This document shows, in pieces, positions 54,543-62,314 of a stretch of 64,000 nt of DNA. Location of the stretch: contig JAKAQO010000002.1 of NCBI GenBank assembly GCA_021822495.1, forward strand, positions 1 through 64,000. The letters run 5' to 3'. Source of the stretch: a bacterium. Its GTDB lineage: Bacteria > Elusimicrobiota > Elusimicrobia > UBA1565 > UBA9628. A model generated the notes under the pieces. The model was not told the DNA's origin. It ran no database searches and saw only the letters and a list, made by a program, of their open reading frames with translations. How positions within the stretch are numbered: the first letter of the stretch is position 1; every line of letters starts with the position of its first letter. A program made the translations under genes and the position numbers.

Positions 54543-55459
54543 CGGTGAATAATCAAGCTTAAAGTAAAAACGGAAGTCGCGACCAAATAGCACAAAACGA
54601 TATTTTTAATGGCTGGAACAAAGAGGCGCGGGCTGTCCCAGGTTTTCAAAGCGGTCTTCGCGCTGAGAACCCAAAAGGGAATTCCGGCCAAGGCCGCAAA
54701 AAAAGCGAGTTTTGGGAAAACGCCCAGAACTGATCCGATGATTGAAACCAGAAGCCCCAAAGCGGAAAGCCCCAAATACAGAAAAACGCCGTTTTTGCGC
54801 CCCAACCTCACGACCAAATTTCTCTTTCCCACCAAGCGGTCCTGATAGAAATCAGGAATGGCATTGACAACGGCTAAGGACATAATCAAAAGCCCGGGAA
54901 CCAAAGACGCCGCCAAAGCGTTCCAAGAAAAATGATGGGTGTAAAGGGCTAAACTCCCCAAGGTCATCCACGGCCCATAAGAAAGGCCGATCATGAGTTC
55001 TCCCATTCCCCGGTAAACCCAGCGAATGGGCGGGCCCACATAAAAAAGAGCGGCAAGGCCGCCCAGAAGAGTGTAGAGAATAACGGGCCATCCGCCAAAT
55101 TTAGCCAAATAAAAGCCGACAGATGCCGCAACCGCGAAAGAAGCGATTCCCAGCCACAGCATCCACTCCGGGATATATTCATCGTCGGAAGGATTAAAGA
55201 CGCGATCAGTTCCCATGCGGGCATCAAAATATTCATTGAAGGACTCAACCCCGACAACCGAGAGAAATATTCCAAACAGCCCAAGCCCGAACAAGTAGAA
55301 GGAAAAAGTTTTCTCTACGCCATAGGCCCAGGCCGAACCTAAAAGATAAGGAAGAAGCCCCGCATAGAGAAAAAACCGGTAGCGAATCAAAGAGAAGACG
55401 CGAAAAGGCGCGTCTAAAACTCCAAGACGCTCTTTTACGATCGCTTCAGCCACGCTCAA
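54539..55459 (-). CDS. UbiA-family prenyltransferase
   Basis: 306 residues, starting at TTG 55459 whose TTGA overlaps the stop of radical SAM A. About eight to nine membrane helices with both Asp-rich motifs: NEYFDARMGTD (NxxxDxxxxxD) and DFYQD. UbiA enzymes (MenA, UbiA, chlorophyll synthase) attach polyprenyl chains to aromatic acceptors at the inner membrane. No menaquinone or ubiquinone genes adjoin. Coupling to three radical SAM genes suggests that the acceptor is the peptide-derived product. Confidence 0.9.
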   Translation of the reverse strand: MSVAEAIVKERLGVLDAPFRVFSLIRYRFFLYAGLLPYLLGSAWAYGVEKTFSFYLFGLGLFGIFLSVVGVESFNEYFDARMGTDRVFNPSDDEYIPEWMLWLGIASFAVAASVGFYLAKFGGWPVILYTLLGGLAALFYVGPPIRWVYRGMGELMIGLSYGPWMTLGSLALYTHHFSWNALAASLVPGLLIMSLAVVNAIPDFYQDRLVGKRNLVVRLGRKNGVFLYLGLSALGLLVSIIGSVLGVFPKLAFFAALAGIPFWVLSAKTALKTWDSPRLFVPAIKNIVLCYLVATSVFTLSLIIHR

Positions 55460-56433
55460 ACCTCAACCCATTTATGGAGCTTTGAAACCACCGTCGGATC
55501 TCTTTCCAGTTCCTGGACAAAGCCGTAAACCTTCGGGTTTTTCCAGGCTTCCTGAAAATGCTTCCAGACTTGGCCCAGGGATTGCTGGCGCAAATTCCCG
55601 CAGACAAAGGGAAGGGCGTTGATGAGTTTCACCTTGCCGTTGGGCAAGATAATGAAAAGGGCCGCCGGGTTTTCCAGGCGATATTTCAGCTCTTCTAAAA
55701 TCCCCATTTCATGAAAATACACCCGCATTCGGCCATCATATTCTTTAGCTTTCAAACGCAAAGTATCAAAAAAGGTGGGGTAATCGGCTTCATCGGGCGC
55801 GGTTATCTTCCAGGTCCGAACGGCGTTTCCGGTGTACATGATTTTTCCGGTGTAGAAGCTGTAAGCTCCAAGCTGGTATGCTAAATCGACCACATCAGCG
55901 ATTTCCTTGATATTAAATTTCGCTGGAACGAAATTAATCTCAATAGGAACCCCCGCTTCGCGCAAATTTTTAATTCCCTCGATGGCCGACTCAAAGCGCC
56001 CGTGAATCCGCATCTTATCAAAGGACGCCGGGTTGGCGCCGTCTAAAGAAACCTGAACGGCCTTGACCCCGAAAGTTTTAAGCCGCTTGCAATTTTCAGG
56101 CGTCAAATAATGGCCATTGGTCTCAATTTTAAGTCCCACCCCGCCTTTGATGATTCTTTCAACCATCTCGAAAAAATGCGGATGAACCATCGGCTCTCCG
56201 CCGGAAAATGAGACGTAGGGCACTTGCCCGGCAATCAACTGATCGATGACGGAAAAGGCCTCGTCTTTTGTCAGCTCGTCTTTAAAGGCTTTTCCAGGAC
56301 CCGATTCTTCAATACAATGCAGGCAAGCGAGGTTACACTCATTGGTAATCTGCCAGGCGACATACAGGGGCGCGCCTAAATCTTCCGAAGAAACGGTTTC
56401 GTCCGCTTCTTTAACTTGGGTTACAGAAGCCAT
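55456..56433 (-). CDS. Radical SAM protein A of the RiPP-like cluster (PqqE-like)
   Basis: 325 residues. CNLACLHC (Cys33, 37, 40) binds the SAM cluster; FSGGEPMVHPHFFEM and LKIETNGHYL complete the barrel signature. The C-terminal part ILPNGKVKLINALPFVCGNLRQQSLGQVW is SPASM-shaped but has one cysteine only, so auxiliary Fe-S clusters are probably reduced or absent. The start overlaps the PqqD-like stop by one base (TAATG), a typical PqqD-PqqE coupling. Confidence 0.88.
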   Translation of the reverse strand: MASVTQVKEADETVSSEDLGAPLYVAWQITNECNLACLHCIEESGPGKAFKDELTKDEAFSVIDQLIAGQVPYVSFSGGEPMVHPHFFEMVERIIKGGVGLKIETNGHYLTPENCKRLKTFGVKAVQVSLDGANPASFDKMRIHGRFESAIEGIKNLREAGVPIEINFVPAKFNIKEIADVVDLAYQLGAYSFYTGKIMYTGNAVRTWKITAPDEADYPTFFDTLRLKAKEYDGRMRVYFHEMGILEELKYRLENPAALFIILPNGKVKLINALPFVCGNLRQQSLGQVWKHFQEAWKNPKVYGFVQELERDPTVVSKLHKWVEV

Positions 56434-56873
56434 TATTCGATGATGAGGCCCTTGCCTTTGAGCTCGCTTAAAAAGCTGGCGGCCTCTTTTTCCATGTTTC
56501 CAGATGAGTCTTCGTATTTTTCCTTAAGTTTTCCAATCAAAGACGAAGAATCAGCTCCGGCGACGATCTCCCGCACAACGGCCGCGCCGGTCGGGCTTAA
56601 AGTATAAACTTTCTCGGAACGCGTCTCAAACAAAACCGCTCCAAATTTCTCTTCTCTAAATTTCACAAACGGCGCTAATTTCATGACTCCTCCCTTTGAT
56701 GCGGCTAAACACGAAGACGCGTCCGCCGCTTCTCTTTCGATGATTTCCTCTAGTTCCCGCCGCACGTTCTCGCGGTTCTGAACATTTTTTGCGTCCTTTG
56801 AATTTGCGTCATCTTCCGATACGACAAAATCCCCCGACTTCCAGGCTTTCTTTAAAAGAGATTGATAGGACAT
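56433..56873 (-). CDS. PqqD-like peptide chaperone (RRE) with N-terminal extension
   Basis: 146 residues. The last 80 (FVKFREEKFGAVLFETRSEKVYTLSPTGAAVVREI..., FLSELKGKGLIIE) form a PqqD-type winged-helix domain that presents precursor peptides to radical SAM enzymes. The first 63 residues are a polar helical extension. The internal ATG at codon 64 (56684) is preceded by GGGAGGAG, so a short PqqD of normal length may also be made. It is coupled by single-base overlaps to both neighbours. Confidence 0.82.
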   Translation of the reverse strand: MSYQSLLKKAWKSGDFVVSEDDANSKDAKNVQNRENVRRELEEIIEREAADASSCLAASKGGVMKLAPFVKFREEKFGAVLFETRSEKVYTLSPTGAAVVREIVAGADSSSLIGKLKEKYEDSSGNMEKEAASFLSELKGKGLIIE

Positions 56874-57826
56874 TAAAATTCTCTTTTGGCCATCACTTCA
56901 ATAAAGAAAGACAAATCCTTGGCTTCATTTTTTAAGGGCAAGCCCTGACAAAGGGTTTTCATGGAATCGACAATCTCCCGCCCTTTAGAGCGGGCCTCAT
57001 CCAAAAATCCTTCCGCCTTCACAAATGAAATCGCCTGCTTGACCGCTTGAAGATCGGTTTCGCCTTTGCGCCACAAATCTAAAAAATCTCCGCGGGTTTT
57101 TTGGTTTTGAAGAGCGAGAATGCAAGGGAGCGTCAAACGGCGGTTCAACATATCCTGGGCCGCGGGCTTGCCTGAAACTTCTTCGGTCAGTAAAAAATCG
57201 TGAATATCATCCACAATCTGAAGCAAGATTCCGGCGGATAAAGCGAGCCTTGGCGGATCGGAAGCATCATGGGGAAAAGGACTGATTTCAGAAAGAACTT
57301 TTCCGCACCATTCAAAGAGAGCCCCAGTTTTTCGAGCGGCGATTCCCAAATAAGCCTCAACCGAAACTTCAACGCTCCCCTTTAAAAATTCTTCCTGGAG
57401 TTCCCCGGCCGCCATTTCCCGAACCGTCGTCACCAAATGTTCCGGCGCGCGCGGAGAAATATCAATGGCTTCCTCAAGCCCTTGAGAAAAAGCAAGATCG
57501 CCTAGAAGAAGAGCGACCGTGTTTCCGAAAAGAGCGTTTGGGGTCGCGAGTCCCCGCCTGGTGTCAGCCTTATCCACGCAATCATCATGCAAAAGAGAAG
57601 CGTTATGGACAAACTCCATCGCGCGGGAAGCCGCCTCCGCTTTTTTCTCATCCACGCCCAAGGCTTTGGCTAGTAACAGACAAAAACGCGCCCGCAGCAT
57701 TTTTCCCGGGCGGCCGACGTATCCGGCCAGGGTTTCGCCCACGCGGCCGGACAAGCGCTTCGAGCGGTTTTCCATGCCGAGCCGAACCCGCTCGACCGAA
57801 TCTTCAAGACTAAGTAAAGTCAACAT
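56873..57826 (-). CDS. Polyprenyl diphosphate synthase
   Basis: 317 residues. First Asp-rich motif in LLHDDCVDKADTRRG (DDxxD), second in LLQIVDDIHDFL (DDxxD), plus the LLLGDLAFSQ helix of trans-isoprenyl synthases (IspB/HepT type). It makes a C30-C50 chain from IPP. As first gene of the operon it probably supplies the donor for the UbiA enzyme. The start codon has no Shine-Dalgarno sequence and lies 14 bases after a TATAAT. Confidence 0.93.
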   Translation of the reverse strand: MLTLLSLEDSVERVRLGMENRSKRLSGRVGETLAGYVGRPGKMLRARFCLLLAKALGVDEKKAEAASRAMEFVHNASLLHDDCVDKADTRRGLATPNALFGNTVALLLGDLAFSQGLEEAIDISPRAPEHLVTTVREMAAGELQEEFLKGSVEVSVEAYLGIAARKTGALFEWCGKVLSEISPFPHDASDPPRLALSAGILLQIVDDIHDFLLTEEVSGKPAAQDMLNRRLTLPCILALQNQKTRGDFLDLWRKGETDLQAVKQAISFVKAEGFLDEARSKGREIVDSMKTLCQGLPLKNEAKDLSFFIEVMAKREF

Positions 57827-57840
57827 ATCGCTAGATATTT

Positions 57841-57846
57841 ATTATA
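57841..57846 (-). promoter_or_regulatory. -10 box of the RiPP-like operon
   Basis: Perfect TATAAT on the minus strand, 14 bases before the polyprenyl synthase start. No convincing -35 is seen 16-18 bases upstream, which suggests activator dependence. The mRNA would have a 5' leader of only a few bases. Confidence 0.5.
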
Positions 57847-57917
57847 GCATTGCTGGAAAAACTCCGCCATTAAAAATGCGCTGAAATTTCAGGAAAAGGT
57901 TGCTCAGGCGCTGCGAC

Positions 57918-57951
57918 CCTAAATTAAAAGATAGGGTTCGTCTAATTTAGG
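57918..57951. terminator. Inverted repeat between protease and RiPP-like operon
   Basis: CCTAAATTA (57918-57926) and TAATTTAGG (57943-57951) are perfect complements separated by 16 bases. The right arm contains the protease stop codon. It may be a terminator for the protease or an operator upstream of the operon. There is no following U-tract. Confidence 0.4.
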
Positions 57952-58781
57952 CGGCTCTCCCAATCCCGGATGATTTCCAGAACCCAACTCTTGCGCGCGG
58001 TCAAATCGCAAAAGCGGTTGGCGGTCTCATCGCTATAGCCCATGCCGGACCTTGTATCGTTGGGATTAAGCTGGGAGGAGATAATTCCCGCAACCTCCCA
58101 TTGATTGTTGTTTCGGATTAAAAGCGGACCACCGGATTCGCCGGGGCTTGTGACGCAGTCGGAGAGAATAGCTCCGTTCTTTATGTTCCGTATTGAGCAG
58201 TGAGGGCTGATTTCTTCATCCCCGCCGGGAAAGCCGAGCGCGACGGCGGCTTGGCCGACCGAGAATTTATCGGCGATGGTTAAACCCTCGCCGGAGAGAA
58301 AAAGCGGCTCTTTAAAGAGCAAAACGGCCATGTCCGTCCGCGAGTCGATAGCGCCATTGCCGACCGGCTTTTGATAGCCGGGGAGAAAGACGATCCGGAA
58401 AACCCGGACTTTCTTTTTCCGGCCTCTTGACTCATATCGAAACGTGTACCCGCCCTTCTTGTCCACGCAGTGGGCGGCGGTCAAGGCGGCGCGGCGGGAG
58501 ACGATGAACGCCGTGCAGGTTCCTTCGCTCCCGCTGAGTCGTCCGACTAAACTATAGGGGCTTTCCGATGAATCCTCGATGGGTTCGCGGTTGTCGTCGT
58601 AGCTAAAATACCCCGCCAGGACCGCGCGCGGCGGATGGATATTCCGCCGCGCTTGCCTCATCTCGCTTGAAGCCTCGCGAAAGGAGGACGCAAGGTTTAT
58701 CGCGGAATCTTCTGCCGCGAGGACCGGGGCGGCCAAGGCCGCCCACAGCCCCAGACCTAGAAGGACGCTTTTTCCTTGCAT
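57942..58781 (-). CDS. Secreted trypsin-like serine protease
   Basis: 279 residues with signal peptide (cleavage near LAAED). S1 family triad: His104 in LTAAHCVDK, Asp150 in DMAVLLF, Ser216 in GESGGPL. Paired Cys around the active site fit an extracytoplasmic enzyme. It follows a glycine-zipper protein by 12 bases, and a truncated paralogue lies at 60544-60746. Being directly upstream of the RiPP-like operon it could serve as leader peptidase, but the shared unit with the zipper proteins is the closer association. Confidence 0.92.
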   Translation of the reverse strand: MQGKSVLLGLGLWAALAAPVLAAEDSAINLASSFREASSEMRQARRNIHPPRAVLAGYFSYDDNREPIEDSSESPYSLVGRLSGSEGTCTAFIVSRRAALTAAHCVDKKGGYTFRYESRGRKKKVRVFRIVFLPGYQKPVGNGAIDSRTDMAVLLFKEPLFLSGEGLTIADKFSVGQAAVALGFPGGDEEISPHCSIRNIKNGAILSDCVTSPGESGGPLLIRNNNQWEVAGIISSQLNPNDTRSGMGYSDETANRFCDLTARKSWVLEIIRDWESRLN

Positions 58782-58793
58782 GAATTCTTATTA

Positions 58794-59369
58794 TTAATCG
58801 TCGTTGCTGACAGCCTTGGGATCGGCAGTTCCTACAACGCTTCCGATGATACCACCTACTATTGCCCCCGCAATTCCAAGAGGAAACAGAAGAACTCCAA
58901 AAAACGTGGCTACGGTCTCGCCACTGCTATCATGGAGATCATGGGATGACTGTGCGATAAAGGCAGGGAAATCTGCAATCATGAACCCTTTATAGACCCC
59001 CGTTTTGGCCCCATTTTTAAGCCCTTCTATGTGCGAAGGAGCATCAGACGTTCCCTTATATCCCGGAATAGCTAGAGACTCGCGGCAGCCAGGGACGGTG
59101 ACGTCGCATTTCGCGGCGGCTTTCTTTTCCTGGGCCTTCGCCAAATGAAGTTTGTTAGCCGAGGTCTTAATGTTCTTAAGACCCTTCAGCGTCTGGGCCG
59201 CTTGGCTGTTTTGGTTTTTTCCCATCGCCATGTGAGGAACCGCGAGATCAAACATCTGACTCGCGCCAATGGATTGAGTCTCGATACTGTCCGTAGCATA
59301 GGCGGACACGTTGGCCAATCCCAAGCACAGAAGCCCGAGGACGGCGGCTTGAACTTTCACGTTTTTCAT
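58794..59369 (-). CDS. Secreted glycine-zipper protein, tandem copy 1
   Basis: 191 residues. Signal peptide (LLCLGLANVSAYA), a conserved helical segment (IGASQMFDLAVPHMAMGKNQNSQAAQTLKGLKNIKTSANKLHLA), a CDVTVPGC disulphide motif, and a C-terminal Gly zipper (FPLGIAGAIVGGIIGSVVG) likely to insert in the membrane. AGAGGTAAATCAGAA precedes the ATG. The intact partner of the protease downstream. Function unknown. Confidence 0.65.
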   Translation of the reverse strand: MKNVKVQAAVLGLLCLGLANVSAYATDSIETQSIGASQMFDLAVPHMAMGKNQNSQAAQTLKGLKNIKTSANKLHLAKAQEKKAAAKCDVTVPGCRESLAIPGYKGTSDAPSHIEGLKNGAKTGVYKGFMIADFPAFIAQSSHDLHDSSGETVATFFGVLLFPLGIAGAIVGGIIGSVVGTADPKAVSNDD

Positions 59370-59466
59370 TTCTGATTTACCTCTTAATTTACGATTTGAC
59401 TGCGTTGGCGTCCCAACGCCAGCGCCATGTTCTGATATCCTAGCACGCTCCGGAAAAAATCCGTAT

Positions 59467-59482
59467 GGGTCTAAAGGCCTAG
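59467..59482 (-). promoter_or_regulatory. Shared upstream motif, site 3
   Basis: CTAGGCCTTTAGACCC on the minus strand, about 100 bases upstream of glycine-zipper copy 1, followed by ATACGGATT and later TAGGATATC as a candidate -10. Confidence 0.5.
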
Positions 59483-59539
59483 AAAAGCTCCGGCAGAAGG
59501 CCCAAACCTTTTGACCTATTAGGTTAAATTAGTATTAGC

Positions 59540-59608
59540 ATGATCAAACGATTTGTCTTGGATCAGCTACTCGCCGAGATAGAAAACCCGGAAAATCATC
59601 CGCTGCAA
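59540..59608 (+). pseudogene. Possible 5' fragment of an AAA ATPase gene
   Basis: ATG at 59540 opens MIKRFVLDQLLAEIENPENH..., which looks like the first residues of AAA_14/DUF4143-type ATPases, but the P-loop that should follow is absent and the frame soon runs into the antisense of copy 2. A weak call based on about 20 residues. The remainder of the 59370-59620 gap holds leader sequence of copy 1. Confidence 0.2.
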
Positions 59609-59620
59609 TCTTCCCCAAGA

Positions 59621-60394
59621 TTAGATCTTCCCTCGGGTAATGAAACCTACAATAGCCCCAATCAAAGCTCCGACTAAAGCGGCGGCGAAAAGAAGCGCAA
59701 ATCCCATGGGTCCAGAAAGTTGCATCGCTCCAAGCATGAGTCCAATATCAATAGGAGAGATAACAACAGCCCCAATAAAAGCTCCCAAGCCGGCGCCATT
59801 AAGAGCGGCTTCCCCTCGTCCCATTGTTCCCTCATATTGCGGCGCGGGGAAACACCCAGGAACGGTGACATCGCACTTTTTCACGCTCATTCCCGCTTGA
59901 GCCATCAGAGTAGGCAACGCGGCGGAGAGGATTTGGGCGCTGGCCGGATCCTTTATGTTTTTGATCGCGGCCATGATTTCCGCGCATCTCGAAATCTTGG
60001 CGTCGCATTTCGCCGTGACTTCCTTATTGGCCAGCATCGTTTGAACTTCCGCGCTGAGGGCCAAAACATCCTCCGGGGTCTTTATCTTTTTGAACGCGGC
60101 CAATGTCTCCCGGCAACCAGGAACAGTCACGTCACATTGGATTTGAATCCCCTGTTTCGCTACCGCCAAATGAAGTTTATTGGCCGAGGTCTTGATGTTC
60201 TTAAGACCCTTGAGGGTCTGGGCCGCTTGGCTGTTTTGGTTTTTTCCCATCGCCATGTGAGGAACCGCGAGATCAAACATCTGACTCGCGCCAATGGCTT
60301 GAGTCTCGATACTGTCCGTAGCATAGGCGGACACGTTGGCCAATCCCAAGCACAGAAGACCCAAGGCGACGGCTTTCATTTTCATGTTTTTCAT
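59621..60394 (-). CDS. Secreted glycine-zipper protein, tandem copy 2
   Basis: 257 residues from the ATG at 60394; the frame is open 66 codons further but those lie in the leader. Same signal peptide and helical segment as copy 1. It is longer because the Cys unit is expanded: CDVTVPGC, CDAKISRC and CDVTVPGC occur about 60 residues apart with LAAFKKIK / MAAIKNIK helices between. The C-terminal zipper (GAGLGAFIGAVVIS..., ALLFAAALVGALIGAIVG) is distinct from copy 1. Confidence 0.65.
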   Translation of the reverse strand: MKNMKMKAVALGLLCLGLANVSAYATDSIETQAIGASQMFDLAVPHMAMGKNQNSQAAQTLKGLKNIKTSANKLHLAVAKQGIQIQCDVTVPGCRETLAAFKKIKTPEDVLALSAEVQTMLANKEVTAKCDAKISRCAEIMAAIKNIKDPASAQILSAALPTLMAQAGMSVKKCDVTVPGCFPAPQYEGTMGRGEAALNGAGLGAFIGAVVISPIDIGLMLGAMQLSGPMGFALLFAAALVGALIGAIVGFITRGKI

Positions 60395-60491
60395 TTCTGA
60401 TTTACCTCTTAATTCACGGTTTGACTGCGTTGGCGTTCCAACGCCAGCGCCATGTTCTGATATCCTATCACGCTCCGGAAAAAATCCGTAT

Positions 60492-60507
60492 GGGTCCAAA
60501 GACCTAG
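60492..60507 (-). promoter_or_regulatory. Shared upstream motif, site 4
   Basis: CTAGGTCTTTGGACCC on the minus strand, about 100 bases upstream of copy 2, again followed by ATACGGATT and TAGGATATC. The whole leader 60407-60530 is nearly identical to 59391-59505. Confidence 0.5.
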
Positions 60508-60543
60508 AAAAGTCGCGGCAAAGGACCCAGGGCGGGAGGACGT

Positions 60544-60746
60544 TTAAATCGGAGTTCGCGCAGCCCAGTTCGAGATGAAGGATAAAATCCAACCCTTGCG
60601 CGCGGCCAAATCTGTTCGTGGATCGGGGGCATCAAGGCCTCGCGAAAGGAGGACTCAAGGCTTATTCCGGAAGCCTCCGCCGTGAGGGCCGGGGCGGTAA
60701 AAACCGCCCACAGCCCCAGACCCAGAAGAACGCTTTTTCCCCGCAT
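60544..60746 (-). pseudogene. Truncated trypsin-like protease paralogue
   Basis: It begins MRGKSVLLGLGLWAV...SFREA like the intact protease at 57942, then jumps out of frame to the last residues (DLAARKGWILSFISNW..., compare DLTARKSWVLEIIRDW) ending at TAA 60544-60546. The whole catalytic domain was lost by one internal deletion plus a frame change. Confidence 0.8.
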
Positions 60747-60792
60747 GAATCCTCTGTATTCCCACAGGGGATATCATTCCCCATGTATGCGC

Positions 60793-61257
60793 CTAGTCGT
60801 TATAGTCTTGGGGATTTACAAGTCCGTTGCTTCCTCCAATGACACTTCCGATCAATCCGCCAACAAGACCGAGGGGAGCAAGAAGCACGCCGAAGAATGT
60901 GAACATATCCTGAACTCCCCGATCGCCGCGATTAGCGGCTTGCTGCGCCAATGACGCCGGAAAATCTCCAATAAAGAACCCTTGGGTAGCTCCCACTTTA
61001 ACCCCATCCTTGAGTCCCTCCCAATGCCGCGAATCGGACGTTCCCTTATACTCCGGAACGGCCATGGACTCGCGGCAACCAGGGACGGTGACGTCGCATT
61101 TCGCGGCGGCTTTCTTTTCCTGGGCCTTCGCCAAATGAAGTTTATTGGCCGAGGCCTTGATGTTCTTAAGACCCTTGAGGGTCTGGGCCGCCTGGCTGTT
61201 TTGATTTTTTCCCATCGCCATGTGAGGAACCGCGAGGATCAAACATCTGACTCCCTC
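60793..61257 (-). pseudogene. Glycine-zipper protein, tandem copy 3, 5'-truncated
   Basis: 149 codons from 61242 keep the helical segment, CDVTVPGC and zipper (LAPLGLVGGLIGSVIGG) and resemble copy 1 more than copy 2. One extra G near 61238 shifts the frame relative to copies 1 and 2, and homology stops at about 61257, so signal peptide, start and leader are gone. The 306-base gap 61243-61548 shows only this edge and a 47-codon minus-strand frame of no clear identity. Confidence 0.65.
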
Positions 61258-61548
61258 CCGTGCTTGTCGCGCAGTCAGGGCTCTTGACGAAATAATATGG
61301 GCATTCGGAGGCCCGGATTTGAGACAATCCCACCACTACTTTGTAAGCCCCCAGTCGCCATCTTCAAAAGTGGTGGTGGAACAAGTTCGACGCGTGAGAA
61401 TCCCACTCGCTACGGCTAAAACGACTGGATCAGACCCACGTTGAAGGTCACTTGATCCTTCTTGGTTCCGTCGTTACAGGGGAGCCATCTCCGGAGGACA
61501 GTCTCGGGGTCATCATAACCATGCCTTGAATTTCGGAAGAGCCTCAAT

Positions 61549-62229
61549 TCAATCATCATTTGGTCCCCTCTTGGCGCCTGCCTTGACGAGGGTTTGAAAT
61601 ATTTTGCTATTGGGAACCGCGTACCCTAGAGCGGTATGCCCAGAGATATTGGTCATATTGATATCGGCTCCCGATTTCATGAGAAGATTAAACCTGCGAA
61701 CATCGTTCGCTCTAACCACCTCCATCAAGGCCGTGTTCCCAGACCCATCCGCCTCGTTGATATCGGCGCCCGCCACGATGAGATACTTGAAGATATCGAT
61801 ATTGTTGGCATACATGAGGGCCGTACCGCCGTCATCGCCTCCAAGGTTGACATCAGCGCCTGCTTTTATGAGGAGTTTAACGATATCAATGTAACCGCGT
61901 AAGGATGCCTCAATAAGGGCCGTACTGCCATGTTCATCTCTCACATTGACATTGACTCCCATTTTGATAAGAGCTTTGACTATGCCTATATCGCCATTTG
62001 CGGCTTCCTTGACTATGGCTTTGCCGTCGCTAAACTCATACACCACTCCTGCTCCGGGAATTTTGTTCGTCTGCTTTTTCGCGTTCGCGCGCACCTCGGC
62101 AAGATGCGTCTTGGCCGTTTGAATCAGAGCTTTCGCCTGGGACGCAACGGCAGACAAGGCTTGTCCCTGCTGAGAGAACGCGTTTTGGGCGGATATTATG
62201 ACCACGCAAGCAAACAAGAATTTCTTCAT
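61549..62229 (-). CDS. Secreted ankyrin-repeat protein
   Basis: 226 residues. Signal peptide (cleavage near AFSQ), a helical region of 45 residues, then four to five ankyrin repeats (AANGDIGIVKALIKMGVNVNVRD, GSTALIEASLRGYIDIVKLLIKAGADVN..., GHTALGYAV). No catalytic domain, unlike the ankyrin-caspase at 49277. It shares the 16-bp upstream motif and the AATTAAGAGGTA leader end with the glycine-zipper genes. Confidence 0.85.
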   Translation of the reverse strand: MKKFLFACVVIISAQNAFSQQGQALSAVASQAKALIQTAKTHLAEVRANAKKQTNKIPGAGVVYEFSDGKAIVKEAANGDIGIVKALIKMGVNVNVRDEHGSTALIEASLRGYIDIVKLLIKAGADVNLGGDDGGTALMYANNIDIFKYLIVAGADINEADGSGNTALMEVVRANDVRRFNLLMKSGADINMTNISGHTALGYAVPNSKIFQTLVKAGAKRGPNDD

Positions 62230-62314
62230 CTTTCGCTACCTCTTAATTAAAACATAAGCGCTTTAGCTTCAGCGCCTCAGCTTTTATCGTAACACATACC
62301 CCAAGAATCCGTAT

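Noticed and set aside
59720-60400. A 226-codon plus-strand frame
   Set aside because: It is antisense to glycine-zipper copy 2; its similarity to other plus-strand frames nearby only mirrors the duplication of the minus-strand gene.
61416-61559. A 47-codon minus-strand frame ending in FNVGLIQSF, like the last strand of an outer-membrane barrel
   Set aside because: Too short to assign, no independent ribosome binding site, and it overlaps the end of the ankyrin gene; it could be a remnant but the evidence is one motif-like tail.
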